In this document: positions 34,659 to 45,050 of the stretch, piece after piece
Layout: every line of letters starts with the position of its first letter
Numbering within the stretch: the first letter of the stretch is position 1
Assembly: GCA_960531495.1 (NCBI GenBank)
Contig: OY482846.1
Location: 9,178,441-9,242,440 of the forward strand
Direction: 5' to 3'
Source: Zeus faber
Taxonomy: Eukaryota > Chordata > Actinopteri > Zeiformes > Zeidae
Length of the DNA: 64,000 bases
The notes under the pieces: model-generated
What the model saw: the letters and a program-made list of their open reading frames with translations, nothing else
Told to the model about the DNA's origin: nothing
Database searches by the model: none
Made by a program: the position numbers and the translations under genes

Positions 34659-35149
34659 GCCATGCACTAGGCTCCACTACCTACTGTACTGTATGTAGCA
34701 TACTGTACCGCATACTGTGTCACTGTTCAGGGTTGTTCGTGATGCCGTATTGCTGCGCCGTACTGTTGTATACTGTGCTGTATTATCCCAAACACTACCT
34801 CACACTATTCACATTCACATGCCACTTTAATTCACATGCCACTTTAAATGCACATATCTGTATATACATAGGCATATTCCTTCTACCTATTCCATTTTAT
34901 TTCAATTTATTTTTTATTGTATTTTATTCTATATATTTTTTATCTTATTCTATAAGTATTCCACTTACTGTATTACGTTTTAGGAGTCAGTTAGTCGGTC
35001 TATTAGAAAGGAATTTTCTACTTTTTATTTTAGTACTTTTTTAGGACTTATTGTGTGCTATCACCGGGTGCGTTGCATTACATTTCACTGCATATATGTA
35101 TGGAAGTATGTATATGTATGTGATAAATAAAAATCTTGAATCTTGAATC
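34659..35149 (+). other. LINE C 3' UTR and tandem-repeat terminus
   Basis: The non-coding tail contains a direct repeat of TTCACATGCCACTTTAA (about 34815-34848), AT-rich DNA, and the terminal block TTTCACTGCATATATG...CTTGAATCTTGAATCTT. The same terminal block is found alone at 16712-16791. It is presumably the part recognised by the element's own RT. Confidence 0.75.
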
Positions 35150-35150
35150 T

Positions 35151-35819
35151 TGGATGGCGGGTTAGACCAGTTGGTCCAGGTCCGTGGGCTTGTCCCGCCG
35201 CGCCAACTCGTCCCGCAACTCGTCGTCCAGGCTGCGCTGAAACACGTCCTGTAGGGCTCCGTCATTCCAGCTAGTGTCCGGAACTCGAAGACGAGGGAGG
35301 CGACGCCAGGGTGACCCTGGCGGAGGGAGAGGAGTATTCTGGCGGCCTCCTTGCCGCAAACTGGGTGGTCGAAGACTCGCCTCATTTCGCGGGTGAACAG
35401 ATCGTAGGAGAGACTCACGGGGCCCCCCTGACTCCAAACCGCAGAACCCCAGCCGAGAGCCGCCCCTCTCAGGCAGGAGATGAGGAATGCGGGTGCCACG
35501 GAGGTGTAGGACGATGGCTGCTGCTGAAAAACCAGCGCGCACTGCACAAGGAAGGCGCGGCAGGTGCCGAAATCGCCATCATAGGGCGCTGGAGCCGGAA
35601 CGTGGGGCTCAGGGGGGACGAGAGAGGCGCTGGGAGCCCTGGTGGAGGGAGTGCCGGCCCTCCCTCCACAGGGAGGAGCAGGGGGGCCACGGGAGCCGGA
35701 GGGACCTGCAGGCTGCTGACGGCCGTCGAGATGTCCCGGAGGGCCTGGTCATGTTGACCAAGCAACACTCCATGGTCCCGGAGTGGACGGCGGAGCCCCT
35801 CTGTGTCGACTGGGTCCAT
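35151..35819 (-). pseudogene. Gypsy B gag, N-terminal half
   Basis: The frame opens with MDPVDTEGLRRPLRDHG 20 nt after the LTR end, a typical gag start, and a Pro-rich stretch follows. The gag core reads APAFLISCLRGAALGW and DLFTREMRRVFDHPVCGKEA in one frame. After a frameshift it continues WNDGALQDVFQRSLDDELRD and LDQLV in another. The reading breaks at the LINE insertion (35150) and resumes at about 31645. Confidence 0.82.
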
Positions 35820-35839
35820 GTTTTCTTGGCCAGACGTAC

Positions 35840-36376
35840 TGTCACGACCAGGGCTAGGAGAGACCCAAACTCACGACACAGGGAGACGGGAGGCAGACAA
35901 AGGATGTTTTTTAGCCCACACAATGGACCTGGCCGGGGGGACCCGGTCAGGTAGGGTTGGAGCAGGGCTGGGCAGGGATGATAATGACCGTGAGGAGGGG
36001 TCCAGGATCCGGGTGGAGAGACCGGGAACCGGGCTGGATCTCGAAGGACGGACAGCCTTGGCCGACGAGCGGAGACAAGCAGGTAAGGGGAAGACGAAAC
36101 AAAGAGACATAAACTAGGGACTTGAAACAAGCGCTAGGAGCTAGGAGCTAGGAGCTAGGAGCTAGGAGCTAGGAGCTAGGAGCTAGGAGCTAGGAGCTGT
36201 ACAACTCAGGTAAGCTATTTGACGGTCTGGCAAAGAATGACTGGGAAGCTGGAGACTAAATACTGTGTGGAGTGATTCAGGTAATTGATCCCAGGTGTGT
36301 GCAATTGGCTCAAGGGGCGAGCTGCAGATGGGGCAAGAGCGGCCTCTAGTGGCGCTGGGAGGCCGTGGGCCTAACA
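35840..36376 (-). mobile_element. Gypsy B 5' LTR, 537 bp
   Basis: On the minus strand it starts TGTTAGGCCC at 36376 and ends GGTCGTGACA at 35840, giving the canonical TG...CA ends. The gag ATG follows about 20 nt further on. An internal 7-bp tandem repeat lies at 36133-36198. I did not find a second LTR in the window. Confidence 0.78.
36133..36198. repeat. 7-bp tandem repeat inside an LTR
   Basis: About nine perfect GCTAGGA units inside the Gypsy B LTR. Perfect identity suggests recent expansion. Confidence 0.95.
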
Positions 36377-36419
36377 ATATCTCCCACCCCAAGGTGCCAT
36401 TGTAATGAGATGATCAAAG

Positions 36420-36470
36420 TTATTCACTTCACCAGTCAGTGGTTTTAATGTTGTGGCTGATCGGTATATG
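36420..36470. mobile_element. Terminal fragment of a common fish repeat
   Basis: CACCAGTCAGTGGTTTTAATG and TTGTGGCTGATCGGTATA resemble a terminus widely dispersed in teleost genomes. It separates the Gypsy B LTR from the gag of element A. The class is not determined. Confidence 0.45.
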
Positions 36471-37360
36471 TCGCAATGTGTTCTGGAAGATAATTTTTCA
36501 ACTGCTCCAAAATCATCAAGTCACACAGATCATCAAAAATAGTGGCATGTATTGGAGAGCGCCGATAAAAGTGAGTTGACAGGTTTCCGGCAAACTCCAT
36601 GTATGTTTGGCCATTTTTTCTCTCCCAGAACCTAAAATGCTGGCGATATGCCTCTGGCACCAGCTCATATGCCTTAAGCACAGCAGATTTTATTTCAGTG
36701 TCACTTGAGCTATCCTCAAGATTCAAAGATGAATAAACCTCTTGCGCTTTCCCTGAGAGGACACATTTCAGCATAAGGGCACATTCCGCATCAGGCAAAT
36801 TTCCTGTTGTGGCTACGCGTTCAAATAACAAAGAAAAAGTATCTGGATCTCTTTCGTTACACTGTGGCAGCAAGTGCAAGTTATTAACATCAAAGCAATA
36901 CCCAGAAGACCTGGGCACCTGTCTGCCCTGATCCTCAATAGACAACAGGCCATCTCTGACCATAGACAAATGACATCTCTCCGAATCTTGTCTAATTTTC
37001 TCTGATTCCCGGCGGATTCGCTCTACTTCAATTTGCTATCTAATTTTCAATTCATGTTTCATTTTTTCATGTTCTATCTAACAATACCAAAATCTATTCT
37101 CTATCGTTTTGTTGTTGAAAAGTGAATCTGTGCTTCTGAAGAGATAAAGAAGTTGGACTTTGAGACAACTCTTCCTTATCCCCGGGCATTAGTCCTACTT
37201 CAAATAATTTTGTTTTTATGGCCGCTTTAATGTTTTCCTTGAGGCGTTGTTTCCTTCAACCAGCACTGAAAAGTGCTCAGCAATCAGTAGCAACTTGATA
37301 TTCTGTGAATATATCAAGGGACTCCTGTGATGGGGTGGCAATGAAGGTCTTAATTTCACA
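36470..37360 (-). pseudogene. Gag of LTR element A, SCAN-like region
   Basis: The best frame (36445-36969) has LLPQCNERDPDTFSLLFERV, ALMLKCVLSGKAQEVYSSL, AVLKAYELVPEAYRQHFRFW and DLCDLMILEQLKNYLPEHIA. This is the conserved helical gag domain of Gmr1-like Gypsy elements that is related to vertebrate SCAN domains. Upstream (36970-37360) a charged, coiled-coil-like N-terminus (IEVERIRRESEKIRQDSE and similar) is readable, with stops. The gag would assemble particles; this copy is interrupted and followed by no pol of its own. Confidence 0.8.
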
Positions 37361-38057
37361 AAATTTACAATGACAAACAATTAAGCTTATCAAACTTTTT
37401 GCACACAACCAGACCAGGCAGACCCAATTTTTACCTGTGCTCACAAAAAGGAATTATCCTCAACACGGTTTGAAGTTTCCCCCTTTATCTACACACCCAT
37501 CCCACTAACTAAGATCCCCTCTAGTCTTCATGCGGCTTATGGCAGGTATTTATGCACTAAATAGCGCTGGATCAGGAGAGCTACTAGAAAGGTAGCAACC
37601 CACCGGGAACCAGAGCCATGCTCCCAAGTCAAGCTTCAACCATGTTTTCCACAACACAACACAAAGTCAGCTCAACAAACTCAAAAGGAGAACGTCAGTC
37701 CAGCCTACAAGGGAAAACTTAGAGAGAGGCAGCGGCAGCACACGCGTGTCATCTGGACCAGCTGATACCAGCATAAACAACGGGAGAACAAAGTAGAATT
37801 ATCTCCACAAAATCCAGGTTAGAAACAACTCTACAAAATTAAAGCCATGCACAAATTGTTAAATTTGCCCTGTAAAGCCATCCCAAATGTGATATCCTTT
37901 CCCTCAAACCTACACTCACTCACACATGAGCAAACAATAGCGTACCGGCACGGGTAAACCAAAGCGCCGCAAGTGCTCCAAACTTTACGCCACATGCACC
38001 AAATACTAGTCTGAAGCACGAGAAAACACCCAGAATTCGCAGCACAACCGGGAAAAT

Positions 38058-38079
38058 GACTGACGGACGAGCCCCTTAT
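38058..38079 (-). promoter_or_regulatory. Primer-binding site like tRNA-Pro
   Basis: On the minus strand, just after an LTR-like end GTTATGACA, comes AAGGGGCTCGTCCG. Twelve consecutive bases (GGGGCTCGTCCG, 38064-38075) agree with the primer-binding site that pairs with the 3' end of tRNA-Pro. This marks the inner edge of the 5' LTR of element A, which has its gag to the left. Confidence 0.6.
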
Positions 38080-38080
38080 T

Positions 38081-38145
38081 TGTCATAACCTGACTCCTAG
38101 GCCATGACAAATACAGGAATGGACATAATGGATGGCGGTAAAAGA
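38081..38145 (-). mobile_element. 5' LTR end of element A, right partner of 28797-28860
   Basis: It contains the block shared with 28797-28860 (TGACAAATACAGGAATGG, ATGGATGGCGGTAAA). It adjoins the tRNA-Pro-like primer site on its inner side. The LTR should continue to the right, but its outer boundary is not recognisable. Confidence 0.55.
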
Positions 38146-38378
38146 AACAATATATTTTTGATTGAGAAGAAATTGAGAAATAAATAAGCTTTAGTGAAGT
38201 TATTTGTTTTTTTGTTCAATTACATTTATTTCACTGAATATCAATAATTATAATACAAATTAAATTCATTGTCATACTTTTTGAACAGAGCTAGACAGCT
38301 ACTAATTCCTTGTATTTTCTATTCATGAAGACCGGATACTACGGGTAAGACTATATCTTGACATGGGACTTATTTGCC

Positions 38379-38480
38379 TTAAAGGAGACCTATTATGCAA
38401 AACTCACATTATCAGAGCTTGTGCACAGACATTTGGGTCTCTGATTGTCCTACTAAGACACAAAACTGTGAAAAAAGACA
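38379..38480. mobile_element. TTAA-type MITE left end
   Basis: TTAAAGGAGACCTATTATGCA matches the terminus of the TTAA element at 25930-26230. No right terminus was found, so this is a one-ended fragment or a diverged copy. Confidence 0.5.
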
Positions 38481-41400
38481 ACCCAGTCAGTTATTAGTGA
38501 GCCGTCTGTTAAAGAAAACATGTCCTCAAACGAGCTGTTCAGCTTTGTGTCTCAGTACTACGTAACATTGACACACATTAGTATTAGAATCGCCCTCCAT
38601 CTGAGTAACTCCACCCATGGCTGGAGCTGGCTCCGCCCCATTGGCTCACAGAACCCGACCCTTGTGCTCGAACCTCATTGGCTCAGTACTAGGGAACTGA
38701 AACAGCCTGTCTGTAACACTATGGTATACACATTTTTTTTTCAGCAAGTATCCAATTGAGCGGCAAAAATCCAGCAAGAACCCAGCTGCCCCTCCTGAAG
38801 ATTCAGCAGGGACAACTGGATTCAGCAACTGGATTGCTTATTTCTTGCCTCAAATTTGTTCAGAAACTGATTTTGGTGGACTAATAAAGTGAAATGAGTG
38901 ACAGTTTATAAACTTAATAAACACAGTCCGAAAATGCCTTTGGATGAGAAGGACTTGGGCACATGTCTGCTGTGTTCATCAGGACAAGCTCAGGTTTCAC
39001 ACTGAAAGTGAGAACAACTGTATTAGTAGTGAAAGGTCAGACTCTTTGTTGTCTCTTTTATTCGCGACAAAGTAATCGTTCGTGAGTCTTGCATCACTAA
39101 CTATTAGTAGGCCATAATAATAATAAGAGCAGTACCATGTGTTTGTGACGTTTTGTGACTTTTTAGTGGTTAACAGGATAGTGGTGTAATGCCATGGGAA
39201 TATTTCATTGTAAAAATTGTGCTGTGGCAGAAACAAGTGGAAAATACTGTCATAATCAATGGAATTATATAAGGGCTTACCACTAAGAGAAAATTAGATA
39301 ACTAGGTTTTCTCCTAGTTTCTCTCAAGAAAGGATTTAGATATGTTTTTGCAAAAGATATAATCACATGTAAATGTACGGAATGTACAGTTAACTCTAAC
39401 CATTTAATTGTATAATTCCATTGGTGAAGAGGTCTGTGTTTTACATCATAGAAAACAACAAGTCCAGGGCACATCCCTTCTACTAATTGGGCGGCACAGT
39501 GATGTAGTGGACAGGACCAGAAACATGTGGTCAACAATGTTATCAGTAGTTGTGGTTGGTCTCCAACCTCCCCAGACATGCATGTTTGGCTATCGGAGAT
39601 GCTCAATCTGCTATTGAGCATTTCAAGATTCTCGAGATTTATTTCTCTGGCTGTTTATAAATACCGAGCCTCAGAAAGTGCTAGTTTTGGCCTAAGTCTA
39701 CAAGCTAATGGAAAGGGTGAGAGGGAAGGCTGTTCTCCAATACAGCCTTCCTAATAACTTACAGAACAGGTCGGAAAGATACGAGGTATAAGGTTAAGAC
39801 ATTGGTATAAATGGAGTCTGGCATGGAGGGTCATGTGGGTGGTGCAGAGCTTGTTCTGCTGATCCACATCTACCTGCAGCAGTGTCTCCAGCTCGTCAGA
39901 TAGATCTGTGTCTTCCTCCCCTTATCGCACAACGCAGATGTCTACAGTGGTGCCAGAAGGCTCAGGTCTCCAATGAGATCTCTCTTTATTATGCACGATA
40001 CATGGCGTGGCAACGGGGCAGACAGATACATTATTCAGCCCCGAAGTTTTGCAACAACACCGCTCAGATGGAAGCACATGAGAGGGATTAATTTATGTCA
40101 CATCCATGAGCGGACAAGCGGGACGTCTCAGAGCCACGAACTAAACTCATTCCTCATAATAGAAGGATTTAAAACTGAGACTTTACTTTGTTTAGCGTTG
40201 GGAAGAAATGTAAAAAACAAAGTACGATACTACAACATGGAGTGCTGGGTCCATTTTCATTTACATAGCTGATCCCGTCACAGATAAACTTCTTTCGATG
40301 TCAAAACCAATCAATATACAGTATTTATTGATTTGTTTTTATGGAATTTTATTTGAAGATAAACACCGGGGGTTATTTATGCTTTGAGGCAAATGTGCCA
40401 AAGCTGATTATATTTGAATTAAACCCTCTGCCTGAGAGGAAATCTGAAGCGGATCTTTTAATGGATATTAAAACAGATGCGTTCATGTGTTCAGTCCCAT
40501 ATGGAATCATCTTGAATCATCCTCACAAATCTGTGTAAACGCAGGGGCCCGGGAAATGCTGCGCGTCGCTTACGCAAATAAATTAGATAAAAAAATTGTC
40601 ATTCGTGATATGTCAATACCGGTGGGGGCCCAGACATGGTCAGCGAATGTTTGCCTGAATGACATTGACGGAGAGTCTGCCGAGCTGAATAGATTTGGGC
40701 TTGACTGACGTGGGCAGCCCCTGTCAGAGGAGCATTAGCAGGCCATTAGCATTCCATGACATTTTTCTATCCGCCCAGGAAGCAGTAGCGGCCCTTTAAA
40801 CAAGGCGCTATTGTGGTGCATGGCAAGGGGAGGGAGGTATATAGTGTAATATAAAATGGCATTGTTCAGTGGTGGAGACAGCAGGTGCGCATTCTAATGC
40901 GGATCTGCAGGGCAACCTTGTGCCTGGCTGAAACAGGAGCGAGCCGATAAGGGAGCAGACCAATGGACGTGCAGTGGGGTAATTGAAAGTGCTTGTGATT
41001 TTTAAAGGCCACATGCTACCAGGGGTTATCTGTGGCAGAAACAATCTGGATTTTTTTTATAGGGGTAACTTATTATCTGGACCAAAAACAAAGCGTTTGT
41101 CAGGCGTTTGTGGAGCCGTGGCTGGGTAGCACCAGATCAGAGAGCACATAATCAAAAAATACATTTTAGCTCATTGTTTGCGAGGCCAACCTTTTATATC
41201 AACTCCCCTTTGGCACAGATGTGCTCTCGGTATTGGCAGGTACTACCTAGTGTACCAGTAATTGTCTAAGGGACAAACCATGGAGGACCCTTTCCCACAT
41301 GGAATCCATAACATTGCTGGATAAAAACTATCCGGCAAAGGCAGTAGGGAGTCATTCACACATTGGCCTCCTTTATGGAGAAGTTGAGTATGGAGTTGGT

Positions 41401-43130
41401 TCCCACATTAGATGACTGTTACGGATACAGTACTTAATGGGTTAGGGTTAGTACGGTATGTCCAGTGTAGATGCGATCATTTGGACGGTTTCGTTTTGTT
41501 ACTTGCTCATTTTCAACCTGTCCTACGATCTCTGCCTTCGAAGAAGGAACATTCTCCACCCGTTCTGTCCACTCGTTCCCTCTCCGGCTCCAGGCTCCAG
41601 TGCAGCCGGTAGGCAAACAAAGAGCTTGTGCCCGATGTCACTGCACCGCACCCCTAACTGTAAAATACACCGCTAAGGTCTTTAAGAATGTTTAAGAAGA
41701 AAAAGAACAAAATGTAAGAATATGAAGACTTGTCTCCGTAGAGACTGGACATGTTTCAATTTCTTGTCTCTGCAGCCGAGCGCCATGCGTGGTTTCGTAT
41801 CAGACTCATTTTTCAGAATGTTTTTTTTTCTCCCCAAAAACAAATCACTTTTGAAATATTTGTATAAAATAAATGTTTGTAAAAATCCCACTATTTGTAC
41901 TGTCTGCTGATTATTGTACGACCCGCTCTACCTCCTCAGCCACCATCAGCCTCAATGATGTGATGATTATGTAAGCCTATCATATTCAAAGTCTTTTTCT
42001 TCGAAAATATTTCATGACAATATGTAAAAATTAAACATTTAAAAGATCTACTCTATCCTGGGGGTGGGGAGAGAAGCTACACCGACAATACTAAATCTGT
42101 TGTATTCTCTCCCTCTCTTTCTTCTCCAGGATCAGAGCGAACTATAGAAATATGAATGTACAGTACACACACACACACGCACGCATGCACGCACGCACAC
42201 ACACACGCACGCAGGCGCGCAGGCCCGGAGGCACGCACGCACGCATGCACACACACACGCACGCACACACACACGCACGCACACACACACAAGTAAGAAA
42301 CAGAACAGTAGTATCCTTTAAATCAGTGGGCAGCCTTGGGGTAGCCCAGAGGCAAAGAAGAGATTGATGACAAAAGTCTGCATCTCATAAAACAATAAAA
42401 CTTTCTACCACTGTCGCCCAGCGTGGGTGGGAGTGGGGATGAAAAAAACAACACAACGGGTAGATGCCTCCACTACGAGGGAAACGCGTCTCCCAGGAAT
42501 AAATCCACTGCCCGGACCTTGGGGACAGATGGTCCTATGTTGGAGGGTGAAAGCAGCGTTCTTCCCCGAAACACAAAGCACTGCTTGACCATGCTGTTCC
42601 AACACATGGAACATAGTGATATGTAAACCATGGAATAGACCCCTCCTCAGAGAAGGCTTCCATGTGTTATTTTGAATGCATATGGCCGACCGTTTTTTTG
42701 TTGGCCCTTTTTGGAAAACACATGCAGCTACTGGTTTATAATCCCTGCTCACTTGGTTGGACCCTGCCGGCTAACCCTTGGATGACTTCCAAGTCTCCAC
42801 ACACACCATTGTCATTGCTCCGTCTTTCCCTCAGATGTCCCATTTTTTTTTCTTTTTTACCACAATCACTCAAGAATGAAAGCTGCTTACAAGGACCCCT
42901 GGGTGGACGGGGGCGGGCACCATCCACCCACCATTGGTGAATAAATAAGAAAGACATTGAAGCGGGGTTCCCTTGGATATACTAGTAGTGACCGAAACTT
43001 TCAGAGAACATTGAAGAACTACCGTGGGCTCTCATTGTCAGAGCGGCCAAAAAAGTACCACCGGCCTCCGTTTCAGTTTTGTTGCATGGCTATTACTATA
43101 CGGTCGCTGGTCCTGTGGAAAGGAAGGAAG
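38480..43130. other. Mostly unique DNA without genes
   Basis: I see no exon with domain character. 40270-41040 is the longest repeat-free, non-low-complexity part and is flagged as a possible conserved non-coding region. 42164-42291 is a CA/CACG repeat. A two-unit TTAGGG-like motif at about 41439 is too short to matter. Confidence 0.4.
42164..42291. repeat. CA/CACG compound microsatellite
   Basis: Alternating purine-pyrimidine DNA made of CACACA and CGCACGCA units with a GGCGCGCAGGCCCGG interruption at about 42210-42230. It has strong Z-DNA-forming character. Confidence 0.9.
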
Positions 43131-43135
43131 GCACG

Positions 43136-43262
43136 TAAGTAGGTAGGTATATTGGTAGAAAGATGGGTGGTAGCATCGTGGGTGAGTAGAAGGTAAGTAG
43201 ACATGTAGGTAGTAAGGTAGATGGGCAGGTGGTTAAGTAGATCGGTAGGTAGATTGGTAGGT
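43136..43262. repeat. Short degenerate GGTA tetranucleotide array
   Basis: GTAGGTAGG and GATGGGTGG units like the larger array at 50.1-51.4 kb. It runs directly into an LTR-like TGTGGCAGA...AAGCCACGG segment. Confidence 0.8.
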
Positions 43263-43308
43263 GTGGCAGAAGAGGAGGCATGGTTAAGCCACGGACTGCT
43301 GTTACCTG
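43262..43308 (+). mobile_element. LTR-like fragment, left of RTE insertion
   Basis: TGTGGCAGAAGAGG...TTAAGCCACGGACTGC matches the LTR-like segments at 49636, 50148 and 60283. It abuts the 3' end of the antisense RTE element, suggesting that the RTE inserted into it. Confidence 0.55.
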
Positions 43309-43975
43309 TTAACTATGCATTTTGTGCCTTGTGGCACATAAGGCCTTCACAGAGCTCTTCCACCTCTCATGATTGGCTGCTGCAGTCCTCGCCTCCGCCC
43401 ATGATCTCCATCCTCCTTTCCCTCTCTCCTTCTCAACGGTACGCCTCCATGTGGTCATTGGTCTTCCTTTTCTTCTTTTCCCTTCTGGTGCCCAGGTCAT
43501 TGCTATGTTGCAGTCGTTGTTGTGGTCCTGCTGTAGTATGTGTCCAATCATCTTCCATCTTTGCAGCTTCACTTCGTCACTGAGTGGCTTCATTTCAAGC
43601 TCTTTCTAGCAATTTTTCAGTACTGATGTGATCTTGCCAATGTATTCGGAGTATTCTTAGTAGGCATCTATTATGGAATACATCAACAGCCTTGTTATCT
43701 TCTTTGTTCATTTTCCAAGTTTCACTTCCGTATAGCAATACTGGTACCACTAGTGTCTTGTACAGTTTTAGCTTTGTTCTTCTTGTGATGCTGTTGGAGC
43801 TCCAGGTTTTCCTAAGTCTGATGAATGCACCTCTCGCTTTTGACAGTCTATTCTTCAGGTCCTTCATACTGCCTCCTTTACAAACTGTGGCTCCCAAGTA
43901 GGTGAACTGGTCTACCTCTTCGATATCTTGTCCATTTATTTGGAGTTTTTCCTGGTTTCTTGCGTTAATCCTCAT
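43309..43975 (-). pseudogene. RTE C-terminal domain fragments
   Basis: Frame 43595-43975 has QFTYLGATVCKGGSMKDLKN, KLYKTLVVPVLLYGSETW and CLLRILRIHWQDHIS. Frame 43309-43593 continues with LQRWKMIGHILQQD and KGRPMTTWRRTVEKE. Both are the typical region after RT in RTE/BovB-like proteins. A frame change separates them. Confidence 0.8.
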
Positions 43976-44703
43976 TGTTTTGTTTTTTTTTGAGTATTGA
44001 TCCTGAGTCCTTCTCGCCTGGCTTCTTCGTCCATTTGTGTTGTTTTACTCTGTATATGCGATTTTGTGGAGGAGAGTAATGCTACGTCATCTGCAAAGTC
44101 CAGGTCGTCGAGTTTTGATGTTAGGTTCCAGCGAATTCCATTCTCTCCCTCTTTAACTGTTCTTCGTATTATCCAATCCATTACAATCAAGAACAAGAAT
44201 CCGGACATGTTGCATCCTTGTTTGACGCCGTTTTTTATGTCGAACCACTCGCATATTTCTCCTTGGTCTTCTACTGCACACTGGAAGTCTTCATAAAACA
44301 TTTGAACCATTCTCACAATCTTTTCTGGGATTCCGTATTTCTTCATTATCATCCACAGGCTTTGGTGATGTACGGAGTCAAAAGCCCTTTCGAAGTCTAC
44401 GAAGTTCATGAATAGTGTTGCTTGACACTCATTAACCTGTTCAATGATGTTTCGCAGTATGAAGACTTGCTCTGTTGTTCCCCTACCTGTCCTGTAACCT
44501 GCTTGCTCCTTTCTCAGCCTGCAGTCGATTCCCTTTCTTATGCGATCCACAATGATCCTTCCAAGTACCTTTCCCACTAAGGACAGTAGGGTTATGCCTC
44601 TCGTGTTCTTGCATTCTTTAAGATTTCCTTTCTTTGCTTGTTCGATGATAAGCCCTTTCTTCCAGTTTGTTGGGATCTTCTCATGTTTCCATATTTTTCC
44701 CAA
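43972..44703 (-). pseudogene. RTE reverse transcriptase
   Basis: Conserved RT blocks are visible: TNWKKGLI, TRGITLLSLVGKVLGRII, AGYRTGRGTTEQVF, FVDFERAFDSV with its catalytic Asp, NGVKQGCNMSGFLF and DFADDVALLSS with both catalytic Asp. Upstream (44704-45050) the finger region is readable only across frames (GKAPGIDNITAELLK) with stops. The RT core itself is intact, but the protein is not. Confidence 0.85.
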
Positions 44704-45050
44704 CAGTTGATGTACTTTCTTTGCTGAGAACTCTATATCCGCTTTTAATAATTCCGCTGTGATGTTGTCGATTCCTGGTGCTTTTCCATTCTGTAGCCTT
44801 TTTATTGCTTCACCTAGTGTTGGTTCGGTTGTTATGTTTTTTTCAATTCTTCAATTCTGTGAATTCTTCTGAATTCACATTCGTCCTCTTGGGTTATTGG
44901 GTTTGCTGGTTCTGCTCTATTCAAGACTTCCCTGAAGTGTTCTGTCTATCTCGACTTTATTGCATCTCTTCCGCTGATGAGGTTGCCATCTTTGTCCAGT
45001 ACTGCTGTGCTCTGTCTGGGTCTTTTGTTGCACAGTATCTTTGTGAGTCC

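Larger units (their letters stand above)
31650..35149 (+). mobile_element. LINE C, single-ORF element with intact coding frame
   Basis: About 3.5 kb are inserted inside the antisense Gypsy gag: the left flank reads [11 protein letters not shown] and the right flank DLDQLV-stop-PAI on the other strand. It has about 84 nt of GC-rich leader, an uninterrupted 974-codon ORF and a 490-nt 3' UTR. It ends with a tandem TTGAATC repeat instead of a long poly(A). Flanking GGTGGCGAT-like and GGATGGCGG-like sequences may be a target duplication. The absence of an ORF1 could mean 5' truncation or a genuinely single-ORF family. RT and endonuclease motifs place it in the Jockey superfamily (L2/CR1/Rex1-like). 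Confidence 0.9.
29683..36376 (-). mobile_element. Antisense Ty3/Gypsy element B, split by LINE C
   Basis: From right to left it has a 5' LTR (35840-36376), gag start (35819), gag core, the LINE insertion (31650-35149), the rest of gag with a zinc knuckle, protease, RT and RNase H, ending at about 29683. Integrase and the 3' LTR are missing. Each enzymatic domain has at least one disabling change: a stop in the zinc knuckle, Tyr for the protease Asp, a lost Asp in the RT box, frameshifts, and stops in RNase H. The gag reading before and after the LINE can be aligned across the insertion. Confidence 0.85.

Noticed and set aside
41439..41451. Interstitial telomere repeat
   Set aside because: Only about two TTAGGG-like units (GGGTTAGGGTTAG), which is expected by chance.
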